From Coptis chinensis (lineage: Eukaryota > Streptophyta > Magnoliopsida > Ranunculales > Ranunculaceae), in the NCBI GenBank assembly GCA_015680905.1, contig CM027384.1, positions 74,247,501 through 74,311,500 of the forward strand: 64,000 nt of DNA. Direction: 5' to 3'. Made by a program: the position numbers and the translations under genes. Positions 25,935 to 37,677 of this stretch are shown here, piece after piece. Below the pieces are notes generated by a model. It searched no databases, was not told the origin of the DNA, and saw nothing but the letters and a program-made list of their open reading frames with translations. Each line of letters begins with the position of its first letter. The stretch's first letter is position 1.

Positions 25935-27289
25935 TAGGGGCGGACCCAACACTTCAACTCTCCCCTGGCTAAAAAAAACGTCAGAATTCACAAGTAGACA
26001 AATATATATACTAATTCATCAAAATATCTGATCAAGTTCGACTACAAATCTATTTAAAAAGCAAAACTACTTAAACGATATTTTATGAGTCTTGCAGGCG
26101 TCAAAATCATCTATTACCAAATTCAGATCAACATCGTTAGCAAAATCTCTTTCAATGTAGATGACCATTGAATCTGCAAGAAACTCATTCTCCATCTTGT
26201 TTCAAAGTTGTGTTTTGATAAGTTTCATGGTTGAGAACGCCCTTTCTATAGTTGTTGTAGATATGGGAATGAAGAGTAAGCACAAAATGAATCAATCTAT
26301 CAATCAAGTGGTAGACCTTCGACTTTTCAGTTTCAACTAATCTTCAACACAACTCAAACACCGTGGACATATTATGGAAAACTGTATTATGACAAACATC
26401 AATCTCATAATATTGCTCCAGCTAAGTTCTCAATATAAGTATCTCTTGATCAGTGAAATCTCAAAAATAAAATCTCTCAACGAGACTGCAAATATCATCA
26501 ATCCTAAATGATTTGAAAGCAAAGCTAAGAGTAAAAAGATCTATTGTTTCCTAGGTGAATCTACTTTTCAAACTCCATTAATTGAAAATATATGGCATTG
26601 TTAAATATATCAACGCGATACCGATGCTCAAAGGTTATGCAATCTTGTTGTTGACAAGAACGACTCGTGCCAATCCTGTACACCAAATTCTATTATTCTG
26701 ACACACTTCCACAATCAATTGACCACCAAACAAGTGAACAACACGTTATTAATTTTATTATATGAAAGGAATGAACAACATTTCCTTAATTAGACATTAC
26801 AAATGATTGAACAAAACAAGTTAGATCAAACATTCAAACACTTTCTTCTTCTTCTTTTATCGGTACGAGTTAGCTAAAATACTAGTGCTAACAGTTTGAA
26901 ACGGGCTTCGATCAACAATTTTTTAAACAGAAGCTCTAGTAATCGAAAAATCATTGGATACTATTCTACAAATTCATAAATAACAAACAAAATATAATTT
27001 CAAAGAGGTGACTGATGAGCAACGAATAGTAGAAGAATTTAATCAAGAGATGGTTTATTCACTTATTCACCTTTGAATAAACAACAAATTAGATTCGAGA
27101 GAGCTAGAGTTGTAGAGAGATAGAGGGGTTGTAGTTGTAGGGAGAAAGATTGGTTATTCACATTCGGTTCTTTTATTTTCCTTAGGCTAATGGGCTTTCA
27201 AGTTTAGAGCGATGCATACTACTTATTTTTTTTAACTAAACGGACCCCGGGCTAAAGCCTGGTGTAGCCCTCTCCTAGGTCTACCCCTG
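25935..27289 (-). mobile_element. hAT transposon with TTF-type transposase remnant
   Basis: A 1355-bp element with hAT-type inverted ends: left TAGGGGCGGACCCA; right, read inward, CAGGGGTAGACCTAGGAG. It is flanked by a perfect 8-bp target duplication TTTAAATG (25927-25934 and 27290-27297). The 8-bp duplication and CAGGGGCGG-like ends define the hAT superfamily. Only the C-terminal part of the transposase is left inside, so this is an internally deleted, non-autonomous copy. It inserted into the F-box gene, and its perfect duplication suggests that this was comparatively recent. Confidence 0.93.
26067..26660 (-). pseudogene. hAT transposase, C-terminal remnant (TTF/ZMYM1-like, hAT dimerisation domain)
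   Basis: Read on the minus strand in changing frames: FEHRYRVDIF, SFRIDDICSLVERFYF, FTDQEILIL, YYEIDV, then LVETEKSKVYHLIDRLIHFV, followed by TTTIERAFSTMKLIKTQL and MENEFLADSMVIYIERDF. This ends at TAG 26067-26069. These phrases match the C-terminal hAT dimerisation region of the plant TTF-type zinc-finger transposases. At least four stops or frameshifts interrupt it, and the N-terminal zinc finger and catalytic core are absent. It cannot encode an active transposase. Confidence 0.85.
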
Positions 27290-27833
27290 TTTAAATGGCT
27301 TGATGGGTTTTTTCTTAAATGGTTTTTCATTCACTTCAAAATATAAAAATTGTGTTTGGGTGAAAATAAAAATTTAAGGACTGATTTTGGAGTGCTAGGC
27401 AAGTTGGATTTTGAGGAAAGATGAGTCAGTGAGAATGTTGTACCAAAGTTTACAAACGCACCTGCCAAAAAAATCACAAAATTTAACCTGGCCCATAGTT
27501 AATTCTAAAAATAAAATTAATTTAATAGGTCCACAAATATGTTGAAGAAAAACACAAATTGGATTAATAAATACCAATTTTCTTCAGATCAAAATAAAAC
27601 AATAAAAGACAACTAAACGAATAATCAGAACAGATCGAGAAATAAGAACAATGCATACCGAGAACAAAAATCGCATAGAACTTCATATCTTCCATGGTGT
27701 TAAGGTTTACAACTTTTTCTCTCTCATGAACATGTGTCTCTCTCTATAATAGATTCAAATATAAAAACAAGATGAAACTCATTGTCAAAAAAATACATGA
27801 ACGAAGAGGAAGTAGAGATATGCAAACATGCCA

Positions 27834-28440
27834 GGTGTTAAAAAATAAATACGAAAAGAAACTTACGAATCAATGACCTGCAAAATGTGTAAATATTTTT
27901 CGTTGATGATATAGCTATCAATTTGGTGTGCTACTATGAAACAAAAGATATAGCTATCAAAATGTAAACCCACTGGGTGTCTCCATTCAAGGCTTTAATC
28001 ACGACTGTTGCTGCCGCTTCCTATTAATACCTCCTGGTTTTGTAAGCCATAGCCTACCTTCTTGTTCTTATTGGTTGGTGTTGAACTTCTCTATGTAGTG
28101 CTCTCCTCCATAGATCACGCTCACAAAATGTTTAGGCAACAATTTGGACAAATTGGAGAAAACTTATTTGGAGGTTATGACTTTGTAACAGTTGAATCCT
28201 CTATAGGGAGTCCTCTGATTTTGCTTGCTGCTAGCAGCACCATAACCTCCTATAACAGCTGCCAACAGTAAACCCCGTGATCTTATGATATCACCAATCA
28301 CCTATGAGAGAGGGAGATCGATATAGATGCGATATAGCTTCCTTCTCCGTCAAGTCATTGAGATCCCTTCATTTTTTTTAGGTTGAGAACTCGTGGGATT
28401 TTGGGTGTTTTTATTTTTCGGTTATTAGTTTCGTCTTTGT
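27834..28440 (-). repeat. Copy A of a duplicated gene-start-like segment
   Basis: This segment shares two blocks with 29591-29740. One is AGGTGTTAAAAAATA...ACTTACGAATCAATG, which on the minus strand reads as a splice donor CATTGATTC|GTAAGT. The other is TCATTTTTTTTAGGTTGAG with AACTCGTGGG. In copy A the blocks are separated by about 400 bp of extra DNA (27945-28365); in copy B they are adjacent. The layout suggests a duplicated 5' exon/promoter of a minus-strand gene, perhaps the F-box gene downstream. Confidence 0.6.
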
Positions 28441-28514
28441 AACGGGAACTATATAAAAAAATAGGCGTGGGTTTGGGTTTTTTGTTTTGATAGTATTCGA
28501 CACAATCATGTTAA

Positions 28515-28805
28515 TCCATTCTACGTTCAATTCAAATATATTTCTCATTTGGTGTTCCTTGGAGCAAGCAGCTGACTGCCGATTGGCTAACATGTTGAAA
28601 ATTTTTCATCACCCAATACAATAGACACACCAACATTAGAATACTCTAACAAACAACTACTCTAAGAACGCAAAAGTTGAAAATTTTTACTCACCTTTTG
28701 GAGCGTTTTGGGTCAGCCAGTGCAATCTCAACTCTCAAGTAGCTTATCATTTGCCATAATCTTCTTCAAGTCTGCTCCATTAAATCCACCGTTCCAAAAT
28801 CTAAG
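28515..28805 (-). pseudogene. bZIP transcription factor fragment (group I, VIP1/PosF21-like)
   Basis: On the minus strand an acceptor (TTTATTTGTCAG) at 28807-28806 opens an exon-like piece, 28805-28695. It reads LRFWNGGFNGADLKKIMAND, then after a frame shift VEIALADPKRSKR, closing at a GTGAGT donor. After about 100 bp, 28594-28515 reads MLANRQSAACSKEHQMRNIF. Together these are the acidic lead-in and DNA-binding basic region of group I bZIP proteins (KKIMANDKL, ADPKR, ANRQSAARSKERK). The Asn-x7-Arg/Cys core is altered (AACSKE for AARSKE), there is a frame break, and the leucine zipper is missing. Retained intron position argues for a decayed gene copy rather than a retrocopy. Confidence 0.8.
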
Positions 28806-29590
28806 CTGACAAATAAAAAAAAAGATACAAATTAATTATAGACAAACCTAAATAGATTCATCAAAAAAATTGGTCATGACATATTGATTGGTTTTTTCAT
28901 ATCTTCAAAAATGTATGATAGTCACTACTGGCGAGTAGTTCCAAGATATTGAGACATATATATACCTACTATCTCCTCATATGTGAACAATGGTCACCAT
29001 CAATCAAGATGCTTCATCCTTAAAGTTTGTCTCTTAAATCTATTAGAAAAAACACCATCTTTCTAATCAAATTGATATGGACCCCAAAAATTCAAATACC
29101 CTTTCTCTCCTGTTCAATTATATATTTATCTCAATTGATTGTGGCGACGATCAATTAATTCAACTATTTAATATTTACCATTTATGTGAAAAAACTTAAA
29201 ATAATGAGGTACAGTTCAAACTATTGAAGGTGTATTACATGGGAAATGGCTTTTATCTTTTTTTTTTTAATATTTAAAGAACAAATTGCCATTCATGAAA
29301 AAATTAAGTCATTTACCTTCATTCTTTTTAGAATGTGAGTTTTTGGAAAAAAAAAATATACACAACAATCATGAATGGTATTTCTTGGCATTGAATTCAT
29401 CTTTGCAGTAAGATAACCTTATCATGAAACTGAAGGTTATGGGGAAAAATTGCTTACTTATCGAACTACCTAGAACAGCTTTACTGCCTTCTTCTTCATT
29501 GTGATTGGGGGGTTTCCTTTTTCTGTTAAGAAGAAGAAGAATTGCGTTTTTATATAGCTTCGATTGAATAGACATTTCAAACCCAAAAAC

Positions 29591-29740
29591 AGGTGTTAAA
29601 AAATAGATTACTAAAAAAACTTACGAATCAATGGACTGGCAAATTACTTCATCTTCCTTTGTCAATGAGATAGCTCTTCATTTTTTTTGAGGTTGAGAAC
29701 TCGTGGGTTTTGGCTTTGGGTGTTTTTTTTTTTTTTGGTT
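29591..29740 (-). repeat. Copy B of the duplicated gene-start-like segment
   Basis: Partner of 27834-28440: AGGTGTTAAAAAATAGATTA, ACTTACGAATCAATG and TTTTTTGAGGTTGAG with AACTCGTGGG occur here without the 400-bp interruption. On the minus strand the block again ends in a GTAAGT donor. No gene can be named downstream; the 68-codon frame at 29369-29575 carries only low-complexity Lys/Arg text. Confidence 0.6.
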
Positions 29741-29862
29741 AATAATAGTCGAAGGTATTTTGGGTTTTAAGGATTTCTAGTTGAATTCGAAGTTTTGTTT
29801 TTTTTTTTTTGTTTTTTGTTTTTTTTTTTTTTTTTGTTTTTTTTTTTTTTTTATTTTTTTTT
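29723..29862. repeat. T-rich low-complexity tracts
   Basis: Runs of T broken by single G or A, densest at 29793-29862. Such tracts are typical of insertion tails or slippage. They are assembly-sensitive and carry no coding signal. Confidence 0.85.
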
Positions 29863-30372
29863 CGATTCAAATTTTATGTTTGAATGATTCGTAGTTATCG
29901 CGAATTGGTTTAAAGATTGGGCATGTAATTGTTTTGTTCTTATTATATGTATCTCGATAACATCTAGAGAATCTCGAGAAAATCCAACGTCAGATATAAT
30001 TTGTAGACGTCAGATATAATTTGTAGTAGGGACTGACTCACAATTAATTAAAATACTGTCCTGACTTTTAATTAACTTTGTATACCCACTTAAAAATACT
30101 GTTGACTTGGCCTCCTAATATCCCTTATGAGCATTTTCGCCCACTGTGCAATAATAGATTTAGATTAATTTAATTGTTAGGTAATTGAATAAGGGTGTTA
30201 CTATTCTCACCATCGAATTTGATTAGTTTACTGCTAAAAGTTTGTACTACCCATTTTACCTACTTCACCACCCACCACTGCAAAGAACCTCAACTCAATT
30301 GTTTCTTTTTATTTCTCTATTTTTCTTCCCATCACTCTTGTTTTCCATCATTGATGATTTCCGGTTCAAACT

Positions 30373-30947
30373 TGTTGGAAATAAGGCTAGGTCAGACTTG
30401 ATATGGATAAACGCCCACCAAGATAAGGATAAACCACCGGGATAAAGATAACCACCAGGTATTGGGATGAGTATAGGACTCTATCCTTAGCCGATTTTGG
30501 ATAAGTATGAGACTCTATCCTAGCCAAATTTGAGGAGGTGGGAGAGCTCTATAAATCCCCCCATCACATATTGATCATCCCAAAAATGAGCAAATCTCTC
30601 TCTCCCTTTAATGGTGGCCTCCAACGTTTTCTAAAGAAGAAGCTAGTTTTCCATGGAGATTCCATAGGTGGTAACCTCTATTGCTAGCCATTGTCAGTTC
30701 TTGGTTCATGAACAAAGGTTGCTTCCCGTTCGTGGTTGGAACTTGACTCTAGCTAAGTTGAGAAGAAGAAGATCTTGAGTGTGTCAAGAACATCATCTTC
30801 TCTAGTAGATCAAAGCTTGGAACTTCGAATTGAAAGCTGTGACCAAGGTACGATCTTCTGTTTCCGCTGCACTACTTTATGCATGTGATATAGCATAATT
30901 GTACATATCGTAGGAATCATGCATGAGATATCAGTAAAATCCCTACA
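30373..30947 (+). repeat. Left LTR of Copia element 2
   Basis: 575 bp, from TGTTGGAAATAAGG to ATCCCTACA, directly before the primer-binding-like TTGGCATCGAGC. It contains GAGCTCTATAAATC, a probable TATA region for the element. Confidence 0.88.
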
Positions 30948-31392
30948 TTGGCATCGAGCTAGGTTTTCCATGGTTTGCATGCTTTTATTTGTAGTTTTGA
31001 TCTTGTGATCTACTAATTTTTTTTTGAAAACTGCATTTTTTTTCAAAATCTTTTAATTAATTTTAAAATAATCAGGTTGTTTAAAATTAATTAGAAATTG
31101 CTTAAATTTTTATTTTGCAAAATAATTTATTTATGGGAAATAATTTGGCTATTTTTAATTAAAATTTTTTTCTAGTTTTTTTTTCCTTAGAAATTTTTAC
31201 ATAGAAATTTATTTTCTGAGATTATTTCTCTAGAAATTTTAGGATTTTTCACATGTATTTTTTCACAATTAAAAATTGACATTAGGATGTTTATTTTTAC
31301 CATGCAGTAATTATTTAAATATGGATTTTTACTATTGCATGTAAATAAAATTATTTGTTTTCTATCAATGGTCATATGAAAACTAAGGCACA

Positions 31393-31827
31393 ATGCCTAA
31401 GTCGCATAGACCCGAGACTTGTAGGAAAACTGAACCAGATCTTGGGAGACTGGCTTCCAAGAAACGCATAACTGCAAAGCAATATAGGAGAGCTTTGAAG
31501 CGTACTGTCTTGAAATCTGATAGGATAAAGACAGAGCCACCATCACCAGAATATACACCAAAGAGTCTCAGTCCTATTCAAGATAGGAATGAGGCTCGAC
31601 CACTTAAATCTCTCCTACATCGGTTATGGGACGATGCTAAGGAACCAAATCCATATGATGTGTCATCATGGTTTATTTTCCCACCTCATAGGGAAAAAGA
31701 GGAAGTGGCTAGTATTTTTCAAATAGCTGATAGTGACTATGAGGATGAGGATGACCCCCCTAGGCACCCAGGACGTTTCTATATGTTCATGGTTGACTGG
31801 CTCTTTTTAGTTCCACATTGTTTTTGA
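31393..31827 (+). other. Extra open frame upstream of gag in Copia element 2
   Basis: A 144-codon frame, MPKSHRPETCRKTEPDLG..., lies between the left LTR and gag. It is basic at its start (KRITAKQYRRALKRT), then has a Pro/Ser-rich middle and an acidic patch (ADSDYEDEDDPP). It is not gag, protease or any Copia domain that I recognise. It may be an element-specific extra gene or captured host sequence; I cannot assign a function. Confidence 0.5.
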
Positions 31828-34800
31828 AAGATAGAAAACTCCTTTTTGTCGATACAATTTTATTAAATGGAAATTTAAGTAGTAGATTTTTTGCATATTC
31901 TATGTTATTGATAGTCAAATGCATTGATTTTATTTAATGGCTAGAATCATGCTAGTAGATTATCATGATCATCTCATATGTAAAAATGTGGATTACTTAG
32001 ATTTATTTTAAGAGATGATTCTTCTTCGTAGTATCTTATTTTTTTTGGAATTCAAACTTGATAGAATGGCACCCGATGGAAAATCCCCGTTTACCATGCT
32101 ACCTGAAAATGACTTATTAAACGATAAGAATTACGAACTTTGGTCTAGGAAAGTTAGGCTAATTCTGGCAGATAAGAAGGTCATTGACATAATAACTGAG
32201 ACAAAAGCAGAACCTATCGTCAAAGGATTAACACAAGCTGCTTATATTGTTGCACTTAGGAAGTACAATGAGTATACAAGTAGAGACAATGTTGCCCGAA
32301 TTGCCATACTTGGCACCATGAGGAATGACTTCATGATGCAGTATGATGGCCTTGGATCGGCTAAAGAGCTATGAGAAGTAGTAAAGGCGGACCTTGGGGG
32401 TACGACTACTGCACAGCTGAGGAGGCTACAAATGAGCTTTGACAAATTTATCAAGCTGCCTCATACCTCTATGACACAACATTGCACGGTGATGAGGAAC
32501 ATGGTTGCTGAGTTAGCCCAAGCAGGACAGGTCCTGTCAAATGAACAACAAATTCAAGCTATCATTAGGTCTTTACCTAAAACTTGGGAACAATTTCATC
32601 TTATCTTGATGCATGACGATAGTATCACAAACTTTGCATAGGTGCAAATGAAATGTGAGCTTGAGGAACAAAGGCTTCTCAATGAAAAGCCTGTTGTTCA
32701 AACTGAAGCAAATGTTGTCAACTCCAAAAAGAGGAAGGCTCCTTAGAACAAGAAAAGTGAAAAAGGGAAATGCAAGGAAAAGGCCAAGCCTGACCCACAT
32801 CAAAAGAAACCTAGGAAGTCGATAGACATGACTAGTGTTGAATGCTTCCATTGTCATCAAATGGGACACTATGCTAGGGCATCTCCTTCTCCTGAGGTAA
32901 GTTTTATTTTAAGTACTGTCATGCTGTCTGATTCCTCACAATATTGGATTGTAGATTCAGCAGCGGCAGACTACATAAGCCGGGATAGGTCCATGTTTGA
33001 AGATTTCCGGAAACTTCCACAAGGAACTCGGAGAGTCCACATGGGAAACCAAAGTGTAGCTGATGTTTTGGGCACATGCACTTGTAGGTTGGATTTTGCG
33101 AGTGGGAGATCCATCCTTATTGCAGAAGTACTCTTTGTACCCTCAATTAGGAGAAATATTTTATTAGTTTTGAAATTATTTCAAGAATCCTATGTGTTTA
33201 ATTTTTTCCAGAACTCACTTGAGATATTTTTGAATAACAGTTTGATAGGTCATGCTTATTTAATGGATTCTTTTATGACATTACACTTAGCACAAACTAA
33301 AGTTTTTATGTCTAAAATGGTTGGTTGCCAATTGTGGCATGCTAGACTAGGACATATTGGACACAATATGATAGACCACTTAGCAAGGGGAGGGTTGTTA
33401 GGTAGCTTAACCTATGTTAAAATGGAAACCTGTGAAAGTTGTCTTGCTGGAAAGGCCACCAAGAAACCTTTTGGGAAAGCCCAAAGGGCAACTTATCCTT
33501 TACAACTTATTCACTCAGACATCTGTGGACCAATGAATGTAACAGCAAGGAATGGGGCTTTGTATTTCATTACCTTCACAGATGACTATACACGTTATGG
33601 GACCGTGTACTTGATGTCTCACAAATCAAACGCCTTGGACTGTTTTAAAAAGTACAAGAACCTTGTTGAGAATCAACTTGATAGGACAATAAAGGCTTTA
33701 AGAACTGACCACGGACATGAGTATCTTTCTGATGAGTCATGAGTTTAAGGAACTCTGTGAAAATAAGGGTATAGCTAGACAGCTAACTATTCCTTATACC
33801 CCTCAACATAATGGTGTCTCTGAGAGAAGGAATAGAACCATGCTGGACATGGTTAGGTCTATGATGGCTCAGGCTAACTTGCCCATCTCATTTTGGGGTG
33901 ATGCATTGTTAACGGTTGCGCACATACTTAACCTAGTTCCTTCAAAATCTGTTGACAAAACACCCTATGAACTATGGACTGGTAGACAACCTGTTTTGAA
34001 CTACCTTAGACCATGGGGGTGTGCAGCCTTTGTCACTTCTCAAAATCAAGAATTTGGGAAGTTGAGTGCTCATGGAAAGAAATGTGTCTTTATAAGATAC
34101 AGTGAGACTTCTAAAGGGGTATATCTTCCTAGGGGAGGATACTCAAGGGCATGTCACAGAAATAGAAGCACATAACGTCAGATTCTTAGATGATCAATAC
34201 CCAATGAGGGGTGAAGTTGATAAGGATCTACGACTTTACAAAGTTCACAACCTTATAACTGATGTTGAACAAGGCGAAGATGAAACTTTCATCAACCCTG
34301 ATTCCAGTGACAATGGCAATGGTCAATCCCAACCTCGTAAGAGTGTTAGAGGCCATATCCCCGAACGTCGGTTTAAGATTGAAGGGGAGATAAATATGAC
34401 CAATGCACTTACAGAAATATCTGATGAACCTAAAACATTCAAGGAGGCTATTTCTGGGTCCAATACAAGTAAGTGGATGGAAGCTATGAAGGAAGAATTA
34501 GAGTCGATGAAGAAAAACAAAGTATGGGACTTAGTTGATCTACCTCCAAACAGGAGATCTATTGGGAACAGGTGGGTTCTCAAGATCAAGAAAAATATGG
34601 AAGGGAACATAGACAAATTCAAAGCTAGGCTTGTTGCAAAAGGTTACACCCAAAAAGAAGGAATAAACTATGAGGACACCTTCTCACCAGTAGTGAGATT
34701 TGCCTCCATACGTCTCCTCTTGTCAATGGTTGCCCACTTAGATTTAGAGCTTTACCAGATGGATGTCAAAATTGCTTTTCTCAATGGAGAATTGCAAGAG

Positions 34801-37010
34801 GAAATCTATATGGATCAACCCACTGGTTTTTCAATCAAGGGTCAGGAACACAAAGTGTGTAAACTGAACAGATCCATATATGGTTTAAAACAGACCTCTA
34901 GACAGTGGAATTTGAGATTCCATGAAGCTATGCTTCAAGACAAATTTGAAATGGTAAATGAGGACCATTGAGTATATGTCAAGACATCTAAAAATAGTTT
35001 TGTGATTCTATCTCTATATGTGGATGACATTTTGTTAGCAGGTAACAACAAAGCATTGATAAATTCCACTAAGGAGTGGTTGTCATTAAACTTCAAAATG
35101 AAGGACATGGGTGAAGCTAGTTATGTCTTAGGAGTTAAAATAACTAGGGATCGGCCCAAATGCTTGTTGTCTTTGTCTCAGGAGACATACATCAAGAAGG
35201 TTTTGGAAAGATTCAACATGACTGATTGCAAGCAAATGAATCTCCCAGTAAGTCTAGAAGAGTCTTTGAGTTCTGAAATGTCTCCCAAGTATCCTACTGA
35301 AACTCAGGTTATGAAAAATGTACCATACTCAAGCACAATTGGAAGCCTTATGTATGCAATGTTGTGTACAAAGCCAGACATCTGCTATGCACACTGGAAG
35401 GCTGTCAAGAATATAATTAGGTATCTGAAAGGCACCGTGGACTACTCACTTGTCTACCAAGGGAAAGATCTTAAGCTGATTGGGTACTCCGATGCCGACT
35501 GGGCTGGAGACCTTGATGAGAGGAAGTCAACTTCAGGATATACCTACATAATGAATGGAGGTGATATATCCTGGAGCAGCAAGAAGCAAACTTCCATAGC
35601 ACTTTCAACTATGGAAGTTGAGTATATATTGCATGTTGCTCGCCCCACACAGAGAGGCGCAGGCTCGACGATTCATCAAACACTTGTCAGTGTTCTCAAG
35701 AGTTGCTGAACCAGTTCACATCTGGACTGACAGCATGGCTGCTCTTACATACGCTAAAGATCCAAAGTACCATGGAAGAACCAAGTATATAGAGTTAAAG
35801 TACCACTACATATGACAAATGATACTGAAGAAGAAAGTGGTTCTACAACATATATCCACTGATCAAATGGTTGCGGATCCATTGACCAAACCTATTCCAA
35901 AGGAACTCTTCCTTCCACATGTAAAAATGCTTGGGTTAAAGAGGATGTGATTATGCTAAGAACACTTTGATGGTTTAATGAATAAACGTGCATTCTTTCT
36001 AGATCGATTGCATTCTCATTATACTGTTTATTATCTCATATGTATGTCAATAGGGTTGACTGGTTCACTCACATGAACAGTCACTTCCATTTTAAACAGT
36101 GGGAGTTTAGCTTGACAAGTCACTAAACCTTATAGGAAGGGTGGACCTAGTGCCGAGTTATGCCCCTTCTTATAATTGGATAAGAAGAAAAAGGCTTTAT
36201 AGGGAAGATTCTGTCTAAACCTACAAACGGTTGTTGCCAAGTGGGAGCAAAGTATCCTTGGAATTGTCATTAGGGATGACAACACTTGCATGGTATGAGT
36301 GGACATACAGATATCTATTGTTGAGTAAACAAATTAGATACTCTTGCCATGACATATTTTCACACAACATGTGTATAGTTGACCGACCACCTGAGAGCAA
36401 GAAAATAAATATCCCTAAAAAATTATTGCTATGTGAGCTCAATTGATAGGTTTTTTGTTTAAGACATATCGAATGATACCCTCCTTGAACTTTTGACCTT
36501 GTCAAGAAAATAAGAGGACTACTCGTAACTTTGGTTTGCTCCCTACAAGCTCTTACTAAAAGGCTGACTGGATGCATACTGGGAAGTTGGTAGAACTCGG
36601 CGACAATAAATGGCGTCATGCAAAGGGTAAAAGAACTGGCGGTTTATCACACAATCATTGATTCTACCGCCGACAATTGATGATAATTGTGAATCATGTG
36701 ATACGTTTTTTGACTTTATGGTGTGGATTCATAGGGATGAGTGTTATTTGTCAAAGTGATGAAACAAACAGATCTTGGGGTATACACACACTCTCCGGAT
36801 ATTAGGTTTTCGGATTCGTCTTCTTTAAGATCACTTTCATGGTAGATCACTGTGTCATGTTTTTCAGTGCGACTTGCTACTTCACAGATATCATAATACG
36901 TGTGCTAGGATCACACGAACCATTTGTCGTGTGAGACACACGAATGGATGAGCATTCTACTTAAACGCTTCTCTTAGAAACCTTCTTCGCCATTGTGGGT
37001 GAGTGGGAGA

Positions 37011-37570
37011 TGTTGGAAATAAGGCCGGGTCAGACCTGATATGGATAAATACCCATCAAGATAAGGATAAACCACCGAGATAAAGATAACCACCAGGTAT
37101 TGGGATGAGTATAGGACTCTATCCTTAGCCGATTTTGGATAAGTATGGGACTTTATCCTAGCCGAATTTGAGGAGGTGGGAGAGCTCTATAAAAAGAACC
37201 CGCCCCCCCCCATATATTGATCATCCTAAAAACGAGCAAATCTCTCGCTCCCTTTAATGGTGGCCTCCAACGTTTTCTAAAAGCTAGTTTTTCATGGAGA
37301 TTCCATAGGTAGTAACCTCCATTGCTAGCCATTGTCAGTTCTTGGTTCTTGGTTCGTGAACAAAGGTTCCTTCCAGTTCGTGGTTGGAACTTGACTCTAG
37401 CTAAGTTGAGAAGAAGAAGATCTTGAGTGTGCCAAGAACATCATCTTCTCCGGTAGATCAAAGCTTGGAACTTCGAATTGAAAGCTGTGACCAAGGTACG
37501 ATATTTTGTTTCTGCTACACTACTTTATTCATGTGATATAGCGTAATTGTACATATCGTAGGAATCATGC
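37011..37570 (+). repeat. Right LTR of Copia element 2
   Basis: About 560 bp, opening TGTTGGAAATAAGG after the purine-rich GTGAGTGGGAGA. It matches the left LTR along its length up to GTAGGAATCATGC, after which similarity ends close to an (AT)n array. Confidence 0.88.
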
Positions 37571-37610
37571 TAACAAGAATACAAATCACGCTCTTCAGAG
37601 AAAATACATA

Positions 37611-37613
<3 letters not shown>

Positions 37614-37674
<61 letters not shown>
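37614..37674. repeat. (AT)30 microsatellite
   Basis: About 30 uninterrupted AT units directly beyond the right end of Copia element 2. Long AT arrays can extrude cruciforms and vary in length. The 77-codon minus-strand frame reading repeated YI/IY across it is an artefact. Confidence 0.97.

Positions 37675-37677
<3 letters not shown>

Larger units (their letters stand above)
25630..27480 (-). pseudogene. F-box protein gene (F-box-associated domain type), split by a hAT insertion
   Basis: F-box proteins are substrate receptors of SCF ubiquitin ligases. On the minus strand, a splice acceptor TTTTTTTGGCAG at about 27462 leads into CVCKLWYNILTDSSFLKI (27461 downwards), the end of an F-box motif. 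Broken frames follow, leading to EVNEKPFKKKPIKPFK at about 27300. Here a hAT element (25935-27289) interrupts the frame. Beyond it the same protein resumes with VFDYDFISNSFHLLPGILGC, then NGFICLPG, LLCNPIYTFNPLAEEYAKLP, and in a shifted frame GKHIDVCLLGFGFEDSKLEF: the typical start of an F-box-associated domain. Apart from the insertion there are at least three frame breaks. A possible first exon, MEDMKFYAIFVL, starts at ATG 27695 and ends at a GTATGC donor. The C-terminal half is missing or unrecognisable below 25630. Confidence 0.8.
28806..30372. other. Intergenic, no confident gene
   Basis: Apart from copy B of the duplicated segment and the T-rich tracts, I see only AT-rich DNA up to the next retrotransposon. 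The sequence AGATATAATTTGTAG recurs twice near 29990-30025, a small local duplication. Confidence 0.4.
30373..37570 (+). mobile_element. Ty1/Copia element 2, broken, with long 5' and 3' non-pol regions
   Basis: A 7.2-kb fossil Copia element, larger than element 1. LTRs open TGTTGGAAATAAGG. A likely primer-binding site, TGGCATCGAGC, follows the left LTR, and GTGAGTGGGAGA forms the polypurine tract. Parts on the plus strand: an extra open frame of 144 codons (31393-31827) before gag; gag from about 32069; zinc knuckle about 32845; protease about 32945; GAG pre-integrase and integrase about 33330-33930; reverse transcriptase about 34600-35130 with YVDDILLAG; RNase H about 35470-35810. About 1.1 kb without coding signal separates pol from the right LTR. 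The pol frame has several breaks (roughly five or more). LTRs differ at about 5 percent by eye, similar in age to element 1. I see no target-site duplication. The lineage within Copia is not certain. Confidence 0.92.

Noticed and set aside
34323-34622. 99-codon minus-strand frame as a gene
   Set aside because: Antisense shadow of Copia element 2 coding sequence.
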